Assembly: GCA_964058805.1 (NCBI GenBank)
Contig: CAXKVV010001148.1
Location: forward strand, 1 to 27,195
Length of the DNA stretch: 27,195 nt
Direction of reading: 5' to 3'
Source of the DNA: Schoenoplectus triqueter
Taxonomy: Eukaryota > Streptophyta > Magnoliopsida > Poales > Cyperaceae
This document shows positions 1 to 11,899 of this stretch, piece after piece (positions within the stretch are counted from its first letter, which is position 1; the number at the start of each line of letters is the position of its first letter). The notes beneath the pieces are model-generated. The model was not told the origin of the DNA. It made no database searches and was given only the letters and a program-made list of their open reading frames with translations. The position numbers and the translations under genes were made by a program.

Positions 1-3000
1 CAGCTAAGCAAGCTCTGGCCTTTTGTTGCTGAGGTTAGTAATTTTGCTTTTACATTTTTACATTAGTACTGTATACATGTGTGATGGGTCATAACTTGAT
101 ATTTTTGTATTTCTATGGTACTTGTTCATCATCTAGTAAATTTGATCCCTGTCTTCTGCAAATTGATCCTACCGATTTTGCTTACTCACAAGAAGCACCT
201 AATACATCTGTATTTATTTGAAAATAGGAAATAAAATAAAAATCAAAGGAAAACAAGCTAAAGATGAATTAGTTACTCTCTGAGTTTTCTGGAACTGACT
301 CAGAAAATCTATTCATAACAAGTTTTTCCATACAAATAAAAAATGAGTTCTTTCCATATAAATTCGTATGAACTCTTTAGAGAATAAGGTTCAGATAAAT
401 TGAACCAAATATTGAGGACTAGTTGCCTTGATTCCATTTGTTTCCTAGATTGTAATGGACACTGGAGCTAGAGCCAAAGTGACAATGCTCATCTCTTTGC
501 TACACTAACTCTAACTGCTGGATGCTGTTTAAAATAGATAAATAAATAAGAAAAACAGAAAACAACACAAAAGCAGAAAGAAGAACAAAAAGGAGCTTCT
601 TTAATTGGCATCCTTCAAAAACTTGTGCAGGCAGCAACAATGGTAATAAGGGAATCAGTAGAACCTCTACTTGATGATTACAAGCCACCAGGCATTGCCT
701 CCCTCAAATTTAGCAAACTCTCTCTAGGACATGTGTCACCAAAGATTGAAGGTTTATTTCTTTAATATTAACACTAATTTATCGATTTATTTCTTTATTT
801 TTCCTTTTTTGGGCACTCTCCCACCGCACAGACTGCTTATTCTTTTGCTTACAGTGAATTTCCACTTTGAGAAAAATAACAAAGTCATAATAATCAATGC
901 TTAATATCTAAGATGTTAGAGACTAAAGGTTCAATGTTAAAAGAATTAGTCATAATAAAGCCATGAAAAATATAGTAGTTTGGTAGGAGCAAATAGCAAC
1001 AATCTGTTTATAAGTAACGCAGTTGATGGTGGTAAAACTGGTAATGGTGGGTTTTAGGGTGAATGGGTGGGGGGATAAGGGCGGAGCTAGACTTTTGAGT
1101 TGGGGGAGTAAATATTGAAAACTTTTTTCAACATAAGCATAATTTTCTAATTATTTTTTGAAAATATACATAATTATAAGGCTATTTTTTTAAAAAAAAA
1201 AATTCTGGCTGGGGGGTCTATTGCCTCCCCAGCCACAAGGTGTCTCCGTCCCTGCCAGGGGATGGCTGTGTCACTTCAAAAGGTACACTATCCTTTAATA
1301 TTTTCTCTATTGTTTTGTTGATACATTCTATTTAATTATGGGGGTGAAAGGTATACGAGTACAGAGACAAAAGGAAGGTCAGGTAACAATGGACTTGGAC
1401 TTTAGATGGGGTGGTGACCCCAGTATTATACTTGGAGTAGATGCACGTGTTGCTTCTCTTCCTATTCAGGTTTCTTTTCTCTTTGGATAAGTTTCAAACA
1501 ATGTGCCATGGTCTTGTGTCTGTTGTATTGAAGAAAATCCTAAAAGGCCAAACTAACAATTAGTTGTTACAACTGACAACACTTCATAGTATATTATTTC
1601 TATTAGTTTCTTACTGTTTAAATCATAATAACCAAGATCTGATGTGATGGTAACTATATTTTTTTATCATCACTATTTGCATTATAGGAGGGTACAAGTT
1701 ATGATCACTGTGTCATTGCATTATTTGTCAACACTTTATCTCATTTTATTTTTATAAATTGATCACTATTATGCTCTTTGCACATATTGTTCAGGACTTC
1801 TTCAATCATTTATCTTCTTTTTGGCAATTTATATCACTTTGTACATGCAACAAGTTAATTTCAAAGTCACGTGTTCCTTTTGAGTGTTCATCATTGGCAA
1901 ATATTTCTAGCTTTTAATTGGAATATGAGGTTTAGTATATGTGATAATGCAACATGATTGACATAAGTTATCTTCTAATTAATTCAGCTGAAGGATCTCC
2001 AGGTGTTTACAGTTGTTAGGGTCATATTTCAATTGTGTGAGGAGATGCCTTGCATATCTGCTGTTGTAGTAGCTCTTCTAGCTGATGTATGTAATCCCCT
2101 CTTTTGTCCTTCAGTAATAATAAAATTAAGCACATAATTTTAATGGGGCAATAATTCTTTGTTATGCTTTAATAGCCCAAGCCGAAAATTGATTACACAC
2201 TAAAGGCTGTTGGAGGAAGCCTTACTGCTGTGCCAGGACTATCAGATATGATTGATGTAGGGTTACTTATAATCATTTATCTTCCTTCCTCTTTCTTTCT
2301 TCCTTTCTTTCTTTTTTTTTCTTTCTTTCTTTCCAATTTATTATTTTCAAACAAATGTTCGTGGTCAATTGTAATGCATGTAGGACACTGTAAATTCTAT
2401 CATCTCGGATATGCTGTTGTGGCCCCACAGAATAGTTGTTCCTCTTGGCGGTGTTAATGTTGACACAAGGCATGTTATCACATCCTTTCTTTTAATTGAT
2501 TCTTTTTTTACTCTCCTTAAATATTTGTTTAATGCATTCCCACTTATGAAGGATATCATCTTACCAACTGTCAACCGTCAAGTAATCAGTAGTATTGAGT
2601 AAACAGTGTGGATACAGTGATGACAATATAATATTTAGATGCTTGCAATTTTTCTTTCATTTTATATTTCATTTTCCTAACTTCTCTTTTTAGTGATTTG
2701 GAGTTAAAACCTGAAGGGAAGCTGATGGTGACAGTGGTGAGAGCAAAGGCACTGAAAAACAAGGAGGTGATTGGTAAATCTGACCCATATGTTATAGTCT
2801 ACATTCGGCCCATCTTGAAGGTTAAAACTAGGGTTATTGATGATAACCTAAACCCTGAATGGAACGAAACCTTCCACCTCTTTGCTGAAGACAAAGAAAC
2901 ACAGTCTTTATATTTAGAGGTACAAGTGCTCTTGTCATTCTTTAAACCATACTTTCAAAATTACTACATTGGCAGAGAGTAAGCAGGATTGGATTCTGAT

Positions 3001-4037
3001 CAAGATAATGTGAGTTATTGGGACGTTCTATTTTCTTGTTGATCAAGTTGTTTAACTGGTTGGATAGTTGTTATTTAGGTCAGATTTACAACAACAACAA
3101 CAAAGCCTTTAATCCCAAATAAATTGGGGTAGATTTGGGTTTAAAAATTTTATTTGTGTTTTTGATTGCTTGAGTTCAAGTGCAGATTAGTCGTGTAATA
3201 CAGAATAAAATGGAAAAAAATAGAAAAAAAAAGCTTTTGTCTGATCTGTTCATTCAGTACTAGAGCAAGCTTTTTAGGCTCTTTTTTTTTTTAACTTGAA
3301 GTTTGTTATGACTGAACAGGTATATGATGAAGATAAACTAAAACAAGACAAAAAGCTCGGGGTAGTGGCTCTACCACTAAAAAGTTTGCAACATGATTCA
3401 CTTACTGAATTAAGTCTGAATCTTTTATCTTCTCTTGATACCTTGAAAGTCAAAGACAAGAAGGATAGGGGCACACTTATTATCAAGGTCTCATTCTTTT
3501 GCTTTCTTAATTTATTGCTTATGTAATTTCAGTTAGTATACCCCATGAGTAAACTCGTTTTGTTAGTACCTGCAACAAACAGACAAACAGAGGAAAAATC
3601 TATTGGATTGTAGGGTAAATGACTCATGTAAGGGTGTATAACTGTAAGCCATAACATAGGTTTAATTTCAATTAAAATCAACTCCTCGTGGAGGTATAGG
3701 AAGATGTTTTCAGTAAACTCTCAGTGAATAGAAACTTCCTTCCTAAACTCATCATCTGTTTGCTGTTAATTACTTTCTTGTACTTCAAAAAAAAAAAATC
3801 CAGGTCCTGTATCATCCCTTCACAAAGCAAGAACAAATAGTAGCCTTGGAACAAGAGAAGAAGGCAATTGAGCTAAAGCAGAAACTGAAAGAATCTGGTG
3901 GCCATGGTGGGACCGCCTCTCTTGGGTCGGGTATAGGGTCTGGACTAGGAGCTGTCGGCTCCAGTATAAGCCGGGCTGGTAAATTTATGGGGCGAACTGT
4001 TACAAACCAGTTTAGCAGTTCGAGGAGGCATAGCTGA
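1..4037 (+). CDS. Synaptotagmin-like SMP/C2 protein, SYT4/SYT5 type (3' part, nine exons)
   Basis: Exons are 1-33, 631-751, 1351-1469, 1988-2086, 2176-2256, 2384-2469, 2694-2919, 3320-3487 and 3804-4037. All join in frame to give 388 residues, open at the 5' edge. The first six exons encode the second half of an SMP lipid-transfer domain (LWPFVAE, ESVEPLLDDYKPPGI, RWGGDPSIILG, AVGGSLTAVPGLSDMID, WPHRIVVPLGG). A C2 domain follows (LELKPEGKLMVTVVRAK, GKSDPYV, NPEWNETF, VYDEDKLKQD), whose acidic loop residues are kept, so Ca2+/lipid binding is plausible. The tail has a charged helix and a glycine-rich stretch ending in FMGRTVTNQFSSSRRHS. Family members are ER-anchored tethers at ER-plasma membrane contact sites. 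The N-terminal membrane anchor and first half of SMP (about 170 residues compared with Arabidopsis SYT5) lie outside the window. The assignment rests on remembered family sequence; choosing between SYT4 and SYT5 is not possible here. Confidence 0.93.
1077..1254. mobile_element. Short MITE-like remnant in synaptotagmin intron 2
   Basis: The left end AAGGGCGGAGCTAGAC and the reverse complement of the right end (CAGGGACGGAGACACC) form an imperfect terminal inverted repeat. The interior is A/T-rich with a strong GGCTGGGG/CCCCAGCC hairpin near 1207-1233. The CAGGGRCGGAG terminus resembles plant hAT-type MITEs. I could not find a convincing 8-bp target duplication, so the boundaries are approximate. 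Confidence 0.45.
2281..2334. repeat. CTTT/CTTC polypyrimidine microsatellite
   Basis: A nearly pure C/T tract of CTTT and CTTCC units lies within the synaptotagmin intron 2257-2383, just upstream of its acceptor, so it also serves as an unusually long polypyrimidine tract. Confidence 0.8.
2470..2693 (+). other. GC-AG intron in the synaptotagmin gene
   Basis: The exon ends ...GACACAAG and the intron begins GCATGT. The next exon starts after TTTTTAG with TGATTTGG. Only this junction joins GAC ACA AG to T GAT TTG and keeps the family reading DTSDLELKP. No GT dinucleotide nearby has the needed phase, so a GC donor is required. Confidence 0.85.
3082..3136 (-). mobile_element. TTG-tailed mini-retroposon, copy A
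   Basis: On the minus strand this reads ACCCCAATTTATTTGGG, then ATTAAAGGCTTTG, then a TTG-repeat tail (element about 3088-3130). It is flanked by AGATTT on both sides (3082-3087 and 3131-3136), a short possible target duplication. It lies in synaptotagmin intron 2920-3319. The same unit recurs near 5965, 12931 and 26437. Confidence 0.75.
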
Positions 4038-5479
4038 CTTTTGTTAGTACAAGGAATAATAGGAATAGAAACTTGGTCAAAATATCTAATAAGGTACCAT
4101 TAGTAGGTGTTTAAATTAGCTTTGCTGTTCTTGCTAGAGCAGTGCATGTTTTATTCATCAGCCATCATAGTAGCTCCTTATTTGTTGTACGTGATACAAT
4201 CATACGAGTAGGAATTTCTGGTTTATATTTTTTTAGGAATGTTGGAAAATGTTAATGCACGAGCCAGATATATGCACGAATTACATGATTTTGTAAAAAA
4301 AAAAAAAAGCTTGAGATGTTCAAAATATGTTAGCATCCAGGAATTCACGTAATCTCGGCTAACTAAATCCCCTTAGAAATAAGGCTATTCATCCATTTCA
4401 ATATCCATTAAAACACGAGAACTCAATGCAATTGAATGGGGCTGGAAACTACTATCAAGTAATTGTCAAGTATCAGAGGTTATAGCTCTTTCATGTGCCG
4501 TTGATTCGTACTGGAGTACCGGATCTGATAGCTTTAACATGTGTCACAATTCGTACCAGATACCGGACCTGATAGCTCTACCATGTGCTGTAATTCATAC
4601 CGAAGTACCGGACCCCTCAAATCAAAGGACTCGAGGCATAGTCTTAGACTTGCTTGTTTGGCACCAACTTAATTAAATTAAGGGAGATTTTGCTATAGAT
4701 CGAAATAAGTTTACTCCGTTCAATTTTACAAAATATTCTTCATTTTGTGCAACTAGAGAAGAGATGTTAACGAGTAAATATCATTACCATTCACGGTACT
4801 CCCTTGACAAGGAGTTGCTTTGATGTTTTCCAACAAAAGCTCAGTTATCTATTAACTATGCTTTTAAATCTACCTGTTTAGATGGAATCTGCCTTGAACT
4901 AGAAGTACTTTAGAAGGTCGCAGGTTCGAAATCTGAATGATATCCAGTTATGAACATTTATGAAATTTGAGAATTCTCTCAATCTTTCTTATATATAAAA
5001 GAAAAGATTAGGAGTACTTTGGACTTAAACAAAGATCATGCAAAACTGCGACTTAATCAATATATTCACACGAATGTACAAAAAGATATCAAAAATTAAA
5101 ATTCATTTTCAGTACAACTTACAAAATCCATGTTTCAAAAAATGGCACCTAGAAGATTTAACAGAACAGCCATTTCAGACATTTATTTCTCAAATATTAT
5201 TTCACCGGTCTCTCCCCGTTCCGATCATACGGGATAGATACACCATGCTCCGCCCAAAAGCTATCAAAATGTACAAAATAAATACAATGGGATAGGGCAA
5301 TGACAAACAGTAAAGGCCTGAATTGCCGCCTCTGCATGCATAAAAGGGAATAAGTACTCTAAATTGTACGAACAAAGGAAATCAACGAATAAATTATTCA
5401 AAGAGTTCATAAAAGCCTCTCTGAACGCCAAGCACATACCATTGACTTAATATCTGAAATTATTTTCTTCACTTTTGGT
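4038..5479. other. Convergent intergenic region between synaptotagmin and V-ATPase genes
   Basis: This stretch holds the 3' UTRs of the two convergent genes and the spacer between them. I see no credible gene; the small open frame around 5038-5295 lacks recognisable features and probably underlies the V-ATPase 3' UTR. A three-copy degenerate tandem repeat lies at 4483-4615. An isolated tRNA-like B-box, GGTTCGAAATC, sits near 4923-4933 without a convincing A-box, possibly a SINE trace. Confidence 0.6.
4483..4615. repeat. Three-copy ~45-bp degenerate tandem repeat
   Basis: Units begin at 4483, 4529 and 4573, each reading roughly TAGCTYTWNCATGTG, then ATTCGTACY, then AGTACCGGAYCT. The spacing is 46 and 44 bp. 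It lies in the spacer between the convergent genes. Confidence 0.75.
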
Positions 5480-8400
5480 CTAATCTTCATCCTCTGAGAT
5501 GAGTGCAAAAGAGAATGGGGCAAAATTGTAACCATCACCCTCATAGAATTTATTCTGGAATTCAACCCAGTGAAGCCTCAGTGCATGCAAGAAAGCACTT
5601 AAGGTTTCCATCACCAGCAACACACCAATGGTCGCAAAAAGAAAAACGATTATGCCCACTATCAGGATTATTATATTGTTGAATCTGACCCCACAAAAAA
5701 AAGAATCAATCAGTCAATCAAACTTGAATAAACAATATTCATGGTTTTTTTACATTAAACAAAGTGAAAACTTACCCCCAAGCAAGGAGAAGCACTTTCT
5801 CATAGAAGACAGTAGAAAGCTCTGAATGAGCAAGACTGTATGATACAACATCACAAGAAATTCCATTAGGATATAAAAAGGAAAAAACCAACATTCTATT
5901 GATCGCATTTATATTCAACAATTTGCAGCTTTCTTTTTACTTATATTGATGGATTGACTTTTCTCCCCAATTTATTTGGGATTAAAGGCTTTGTTGTTGT
6001 TGTTGATGGATTGATTTTTCTATGTTTGCGAGGAATCCCACAAACACAGCCATAGGTTAACAAAAAAGGGGACATCCAGTGTAAACTTTTCTCGAACCAG
6101 TCAGAGATTTTTGATTGGGTTCAATTTTGTACTTGTCAAGAATCAAGATAACAACATTGCATGCAATTTAGTTGGGATGCCATGTACGAATTATGCAAAA
6201 TTATAATGCCTTATTGCAGATATGTAGAAATGTTGCCAGTATTAAATATCCAGTAATTTAACCCCTGAAAGATAAATAAGTACCTGAGGGCCCAGAGACG
6301 AAGGTAAGATGCAGTATTTGATACGGCACCAAGAACAAACTCTATAGTATGGATGAGCTGGTGCACAAATATTTCACTAAATTCGAACTCTTCTTCATGG
6401 TCGTGAGAGTTATTTCCATGGCCAACGTGCTCTATCTCAACTGACTCATCAGTGCTTTCTAGTGCAGTATAATGGTGGCCTTGATGCCTCTGTCATCAAA
6501 GTAGTTAGTTACAAACCATAAAGGACATCATATAAAGCACGTAAGATGTGGATACATACCTGTTCATGTTGTCTCTTTAGAAGAAGTGGTTTGGGAAGTA
6601 GCATCCACGGCACGGAGACGAGAGCCAATAGAAGTAGAACAAGCTATCATTCACAAATCATTCACAAATGACACAGAACAAAATGTTACTTGTGTGCACT
6701 ATTTCTTAGGTTACCTATACACACTGTATATTTATTTTCCCCCAGCAGTTATAGAGCAGTCCATGCTTCGAACTTTGAAAAATATATTCTAGTTTTGAGT
6801 CTCTCAAGTCATTAATTGTAGGAGATTTGTGGACTTCAAAAGTATCAAAAAGATAAAAGGCCTATAGTTTTGAGTCTCTCAAGTCATTATTTGTGGACTT
6901 CAAAAGTATCAAGATGTAATATGGAAATGATTGAAAAAGACAAACCTGAACCATTTTCTGGCCAGGGAAAAGCTGGTTCTCACCGAGCTCGTCAGTGGGA
7001 CTGAGGAACATGTAGATCATGACGTGGTAGAGGTCTGCCTTAGACCCAGTGCACCACTTTATTATGATCAAGACCGATAAATAACCAAATAGACTGTTCA
7101 AGAATATCAATTGAGGAACAAACTGGTACCTGAATAACATAGAACATAAATGAATGTTATGATTTCATTTGGAAAAAGGAGTATCAATGACAACATTTGC
7201 ATCAGGTAAGTTAATTATTTCTGGAACAACAAATGTTCTGTACATCATTTAAATAATGATGGTCTATAAAAGTCTTTTTTAAATAAAAGTAAACCAAAGA
7301 TATTTCTGACAAAAGCACCAGATTTATCAAGAAATTGAAAATAAGATACTACAATTCTAGTATTTAAAAAAAAAGATTGTTTAATTAATAATTAGTGAAG
7401 TCAAGTTCTCCTCCCTAACTTATTGATAACATGGCATAATTTGCAATTTCTCAAAGAATAAATGAAAAATGAAGGAAGTCTCATCATAAAGGTTTAGATA
7501 AAGAAAAATCACAATTATAACATAAATTGGGTTTTGACAGGCACATATGCAAGCCTGGATTAACTGTACGTGTATTAGTGAGCAAAAGCGGGACCTAAAA
7601 GAGGATAACTTACCAAACATTGAGGCTGTTGCGAAAAAATATGCCATTGAAGTAACTAAGAAAGATGCCAAGGTTCATTTGAGCAACACCAAGAAGGATA
7701 GACATTTTCATTTTTAGAGAGTTCAAAAATGGCAATTCGCTTCGGCTTCCATACCATTCCGGGTCCACACCAAATGGATATGTCCGCCTCACTTTTACCA
7801 AACCCGCTGTTGTTGCATCACTGCAATATCAGTGTCACATAACACTATTATCTTTCGAGTGTACTTGCAAAGAAATGTCCAAGGATAATTTCATGTATGG
7901 ACTAACAGTCACCAAAAGGCTGCAGAACACTACAAGACATCATATATGCCCCTAAAAATGGATGATATAAAAAATGCTTCCATCTTAAAATTCATTGAAG
8001 TTACCAAAATAGCCTTTTTCGACATTCAACTAATCACCTATTGAGGAATAAATAGCAAGATATCTCAATATTCCCATTTAAAAGGGGGCAAACATGATGT
8101 TTCCGGTTGTTCAGCATTTTTCAACAGCAGGCATGATATTGCCCCATTGATAAAAAGGGATTTTAAAAGCATACATCCCTGAGTGGCACAAAAGATGCAT
8201 GCATACCTGCAGGATGGATCAAGGCAAGCATAGGCAGATTTCCCGAAGAGTTCAAAGGGGACTGAGAAGAACTCGTTGTAGATTAAACCCGTATAGATTG
8301 AAAATAAAGCCATCATCATTATTACATAACGGCCCCCAAACATCATCTCCATTATATCTCCAAGCTTCTGCTAATTTCATGATTTGTTAATTTGTAGGAT

Positions 8401-11400
8401 GTGATAGCAAATAAAACATTTCGAAGCCTGTTAATGGAAAAAAAATAGCACTCTATGATGACCTGAGAAGCAAGCTTCTTTTCACGAATTATAAGGATGA
8501 GGGTGCATAGAAGCAAGCAAAGGCCATGGCCCCAATCTCCAAACATGACAGCAAATAGAAATGGAAACGTCACAATTGTAAAAACACCAGGATTCGCCTC
8601 TCGGTACCTAGCAATACTGCATTTGCCACAATAAACATGTGTGACTATTGACAAGCAAAAATTTCATAATACATTAACTTGTAGATAGATGAAAGTGCCA
8701 ACCCGTATGCATCTACGATTTCTTGAAAAGCACTGGTGAACTTGTTTGTCTGGAAATAGGTAGGAGGTGCCTCCTTAGTTTGAAGAACTTGGAAAATGGA
8801 ACCAACCTGTGAGTTACTGTCAAGTGTAGCCCGGTGCAATGCATCTTTGATCTAAATACACAGATCAGTGTCAACCACTTCCTATCAAAAAATCATAAAT
8901 AATTTGAATGAAAAATGTAAAGAGCTTCTAATTGTCAAGTTACCTTGTTAGTTGCAAAAACTGGGCTCCAACCCTCAGCAACCAGACATTTCTTTGTCAC
9001 ATCGAGGCTCAGCATGTTTAATGTGTGGTAAATTGATTTTTCCTTCCTCACCTAATAAATTTTAGGTTGTAAATTATTAAGACGTGTACCTCTGAAAAAT
9101 CAATTGACAAATAGACCTGGGATTGGCTGTGTACACCAGTACATATAGTATAATTTCCAGTGATAACTGCTAAAGAATGAATGCCTACATAATACATCCA
9201 GAAAATAATATAATATCAAAAGCTATCAATGTACCGTACTGGATAAATACGTAAACCATCCAATAAATAAAATAAAGCAATAAAGGCAGTTCTGTATTAT
9301 ATGGTACAGAGGAATCAAGTTTCTAACATACAAGGTAACTCCATTGCTCATACTGAGAGGCAATATTTTTCAGAATGCTATCACGTTGAAGTAAACCAAG
9401 ATCTATCGTGGTCTTCAGCTCTTTTGACTTTGCTGATACCTGAAAAGCAATTAATAGATCCTTAGCCTTGACGACCCTGACTAGAGTACTTGTTATCAAT
9501 CTATAAATCTTGTATTTGTTTTCATCACTCATTAGTTCAGGCTACCTCCTCGAGTGCCCGTAGCTGTTTGCCAAATTCTTCAGGGAAGGGATACCGGTTT
9601 GCACCAAAGGCCTCGCATATCTTCAATATCTTGGATTTTGCCCTTTCTCCAGAGAAAAATACCACAAACACATTTTTTGCAACCTGTATATCACATTATA
9701 AAAGCATCAGCAATATATGTTGACTTCCTTTCTCGACACAAGCATAATCTAGAAAACATCAAAACTTCACATTCATAATACATATAGCAATGGAATTTAA
9801 ATTTTACATACAGAAATGAAATGCAATAACCTTTTCTCCTGAAACAGGATCAGTGACAGGGCTATCAACTGGCTCTTGCCTCAAAAACATGTTACCCCGG
9901 GTGGCACGAAACAGTATCCTCTCAAATGCCATTGCCTTATCCTTTGGTACAAGCCCACTAACAAAACCTACCTTCACTTGCTTGGATGGATCTGTTGACA
10001 TTTCCTATATAAACCGACAAAAAAAAAACAGAAAAAAAAATCAGAGATGCCTTAATGATTAATTTGATCTTCTAGAACTCTCGCAGATAAGACCTATAAT
10101 TTGACTCTTTAAGGATCTGTGGCCAGAACCCAACCATTTTCAGATGTACGCAAGACGCAAGTATTACAAACCTTTGCATTAGTATGATAAAGAAATTGTT
10201 CACAATACTGGCCCTATTTCTTTCAAGCACCTTTTCTTTTTAATACATTCAAATTCAAATGGGAAAAGAAAATTGATGTTAAGTTCAAGTATGTGTACAG
10301 TCATTCAGTCAAAAGATGACAAATAAGGGGCAATTTAGCTATTTTTACAACTTAATGTTTCACAGTTGGACGCCAGAAAATGTTTGGTCTAGCTTCAAAA
10401 CAAACCTAAATTTAATTTTACAACGAGTCTTAAATGTACAAGTACATGTTTCAAATGCTACAAACCTGCTCATGTAAAAGAGGGCTTTCAAGAGAAGCCT
10501 CAGCAGATTGTTGACCTTCTGATTCCCTTGGTTGAGCCACTGCACTCCTTTGTGCAGTGTGAAAAAATTCACTAGCCTGAAAAAGAAAAGGATAGAAAAA
10601 AAGGAGCAAAACAGATGTGTCATGGAAGAAATTTCTCTGCAACTTTTGTAATGGATAAGTATTTACATACCTTTTGAAGAACAAGGTCATATTCCAAGAG
10701 CTCGTTGTATGTTCGTCGCAGCTTCTCACTGTTGGCATTCACCTCAATAAGTTCTGCCTCCATTTCTGCTAGTGTTATCTATTATCCATACATGTTAACA
10801 TAAACTTGTCAGACATAATTTCATCGCACATTAACAGATATTAGTTCATAAAAAGCAAAGCAATTTTCAACAAGAGAAAAAGAAAAAAAAGAACTCTTTT
10901 GATTCTGACAGAAGCACAGATAGAAAGAATTTTAAACCAAGTGAACTGGATTGGATGCATTGAAATGAAACATTCACTAATATTTTTCATGATGACAAAC
11001 CTCGAGGTCATCAAGGTCAAATTTAGGAGGTGCTTGGGACAAAGAAGGTACGATGCCAGCCTTCACCATTTGCCCTTTCAAGTACCTCAACTTCCGAGCC
11101 ATTTCGCCACACCTTTTGATCTATAATTCAACAAAAATGATGAGCTTGTATTAAAAATGGCCCTGCTATGATCAGTTATAAAAATGGTAAGATGAATTTA
11201 ACTATTTCAGAAAAGTGGTCACCTGTGCTGCATAGGTACGCTGAAAGGGGCTCTTATCGGCATTAAGCTGCAAGAAGCTCTATGTTAGCTCTGTACCACA
11301 ATGATTTGCAGTGTTCTTAAAGGTAAGATTCAAGTTAAACCAACTTCCAACTCACAACAGAATTTATCTTTTTTTTTTCAAACTGACAATTAAAAAATGT

Positions 11401-11770
11401 TTAAACAAACCATAATTTATCACAAAAATTTTTATTCAATTTATAGGATAAGTAAATGCAAACAACCGAGAACGTAGGTCAACTGGTTTTAATGGGTTGA
11501 GACCAATTTGCCACTATCCTAAAAGCCCGGTTAAATTAAATTTCACTGTCCTATCCAATCCATTCCATAATTTAGAAAAAGAATTCAGTAAAAAGCTGAA
11601 TAACTAGGGGTTAGAAAGGGGATTAATACATCTTTGAATTGGAGAAGACCGATGTCGCCAAGATACGAGAGCGTCAAATGAGAAGATTCGATGGGAATGA
11701 TGATCTGAACCAGCTGCATCTCCTCCGATCGCATCAGATCCATGGACGGACAGCATCCTCCCCCCCTCAT
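5480..11770 (-). CDS. VHA-a: Vacuolar H+-ATPase (V-ATPase) subunit a, VHA-a2/a3 type, complete, 18 exons
   Basis: Exons in transcription order: 11770-11630, 11267-11223, 11120-11001, 10778-10671, 10576-10466, 10004-9831, 9683-9546, 9439-9332, 9051-8944, 8851-8703, 8616-8463, 8367-8207, 7820-7614, 7129-6946, 6643-6560, 6489-6284, 5835-5776 and 5684-5480. They sum to 2463 nt, 820 residues, the family's usual length. An in-frame TAA five codons upstream supports the start. The cytosolic N-half (about 1-405) carries [13 protein letters not shown] and [11 protein letters not shown]. The membrane half begins near [20 protein letters not shown]. The proton-path arginines are present: SYLRLWAL (R728, equivalent to yeast Vph1 R735) and HALRLHW (R789, equivalent to R799). 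The protein forms the Vo half-channels and pumps H+ into the vacuole. The glycine-rich N-terminus groups it with tonoplast a2/a3 rather than a1. All introns use GT-AG. Confidence 0.96.
5946..6021 (+). mobile_element. TTG-tailed mini-retroposon, copy B, with 19-bp target duplication
   Basis: The 38-bp insert 5965-6002 (CCCCAATTTATTTGGG, then ATTAAAGGCTTTG, then TTG repeats) is bracketed by TTGATGGATTGACTTTTCT (5946-5964) and TTGATGGATTGATTTTTCT (6003-6021), one mismatch in 19. It lies in the V-ATPase intron 5836-6283, in antisense orientation to that gene. Confidence 0.85.
6790..6911. repeat. Direct duplication within a V-ATPase intron
   Basis: Copy 1 (about 6790-6847) and copy 2 (about 6864-6911) both run from TAGTTTTGAGTCTCTCAAGT to TGTGGACTTCAAAAGTATCA. 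Copy 1 has about 10 extra bases in the middle. Located in intron 6644-6945. Confidence 0.85.
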
Positions 11771-11871
11771 CTCGATCCCAGATTAATACGCCTCTAGGTT
11801 TTTCCTTCAATTGCCCCCTACGTCGGAATAGAAAGATTAAAGAGGGGGATATTTGCAAAGCGGATCGATTG

Positions 11872-11892
11872 AATCGATCGATCGATCGATCC
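11872..11892. repeat. (ATCG)n microsatellite in the V-ATPase 5' leader
   Basis: Tandem ATCG units lie about 100 bp upstream of the V-ATPase start codon in a C/T-rich leader. The position is compatible with the 5' UTR. I see no TATA box close upstream. Confidence 0.7.
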
Positions 11893-11899
11893 CGTGTGA

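Noticed and set aside
4483..4615. Possible CRISPR-like array
   Set aside because: Three adjacent degenerate units without unique spacers, in a plant nuclear region; an ordinary tandem repeat.
4880..4990. SINE suggested by GGTTCGAAATC
   Set aside because: Only a B-box-like motif is present; no A-box, tail or target duplication was found.
5038..5295. 85-codon open frame on the plus strand
   Set aside because: It is opposite the probable V-ATPase 3' UTR, with no family resemblance.
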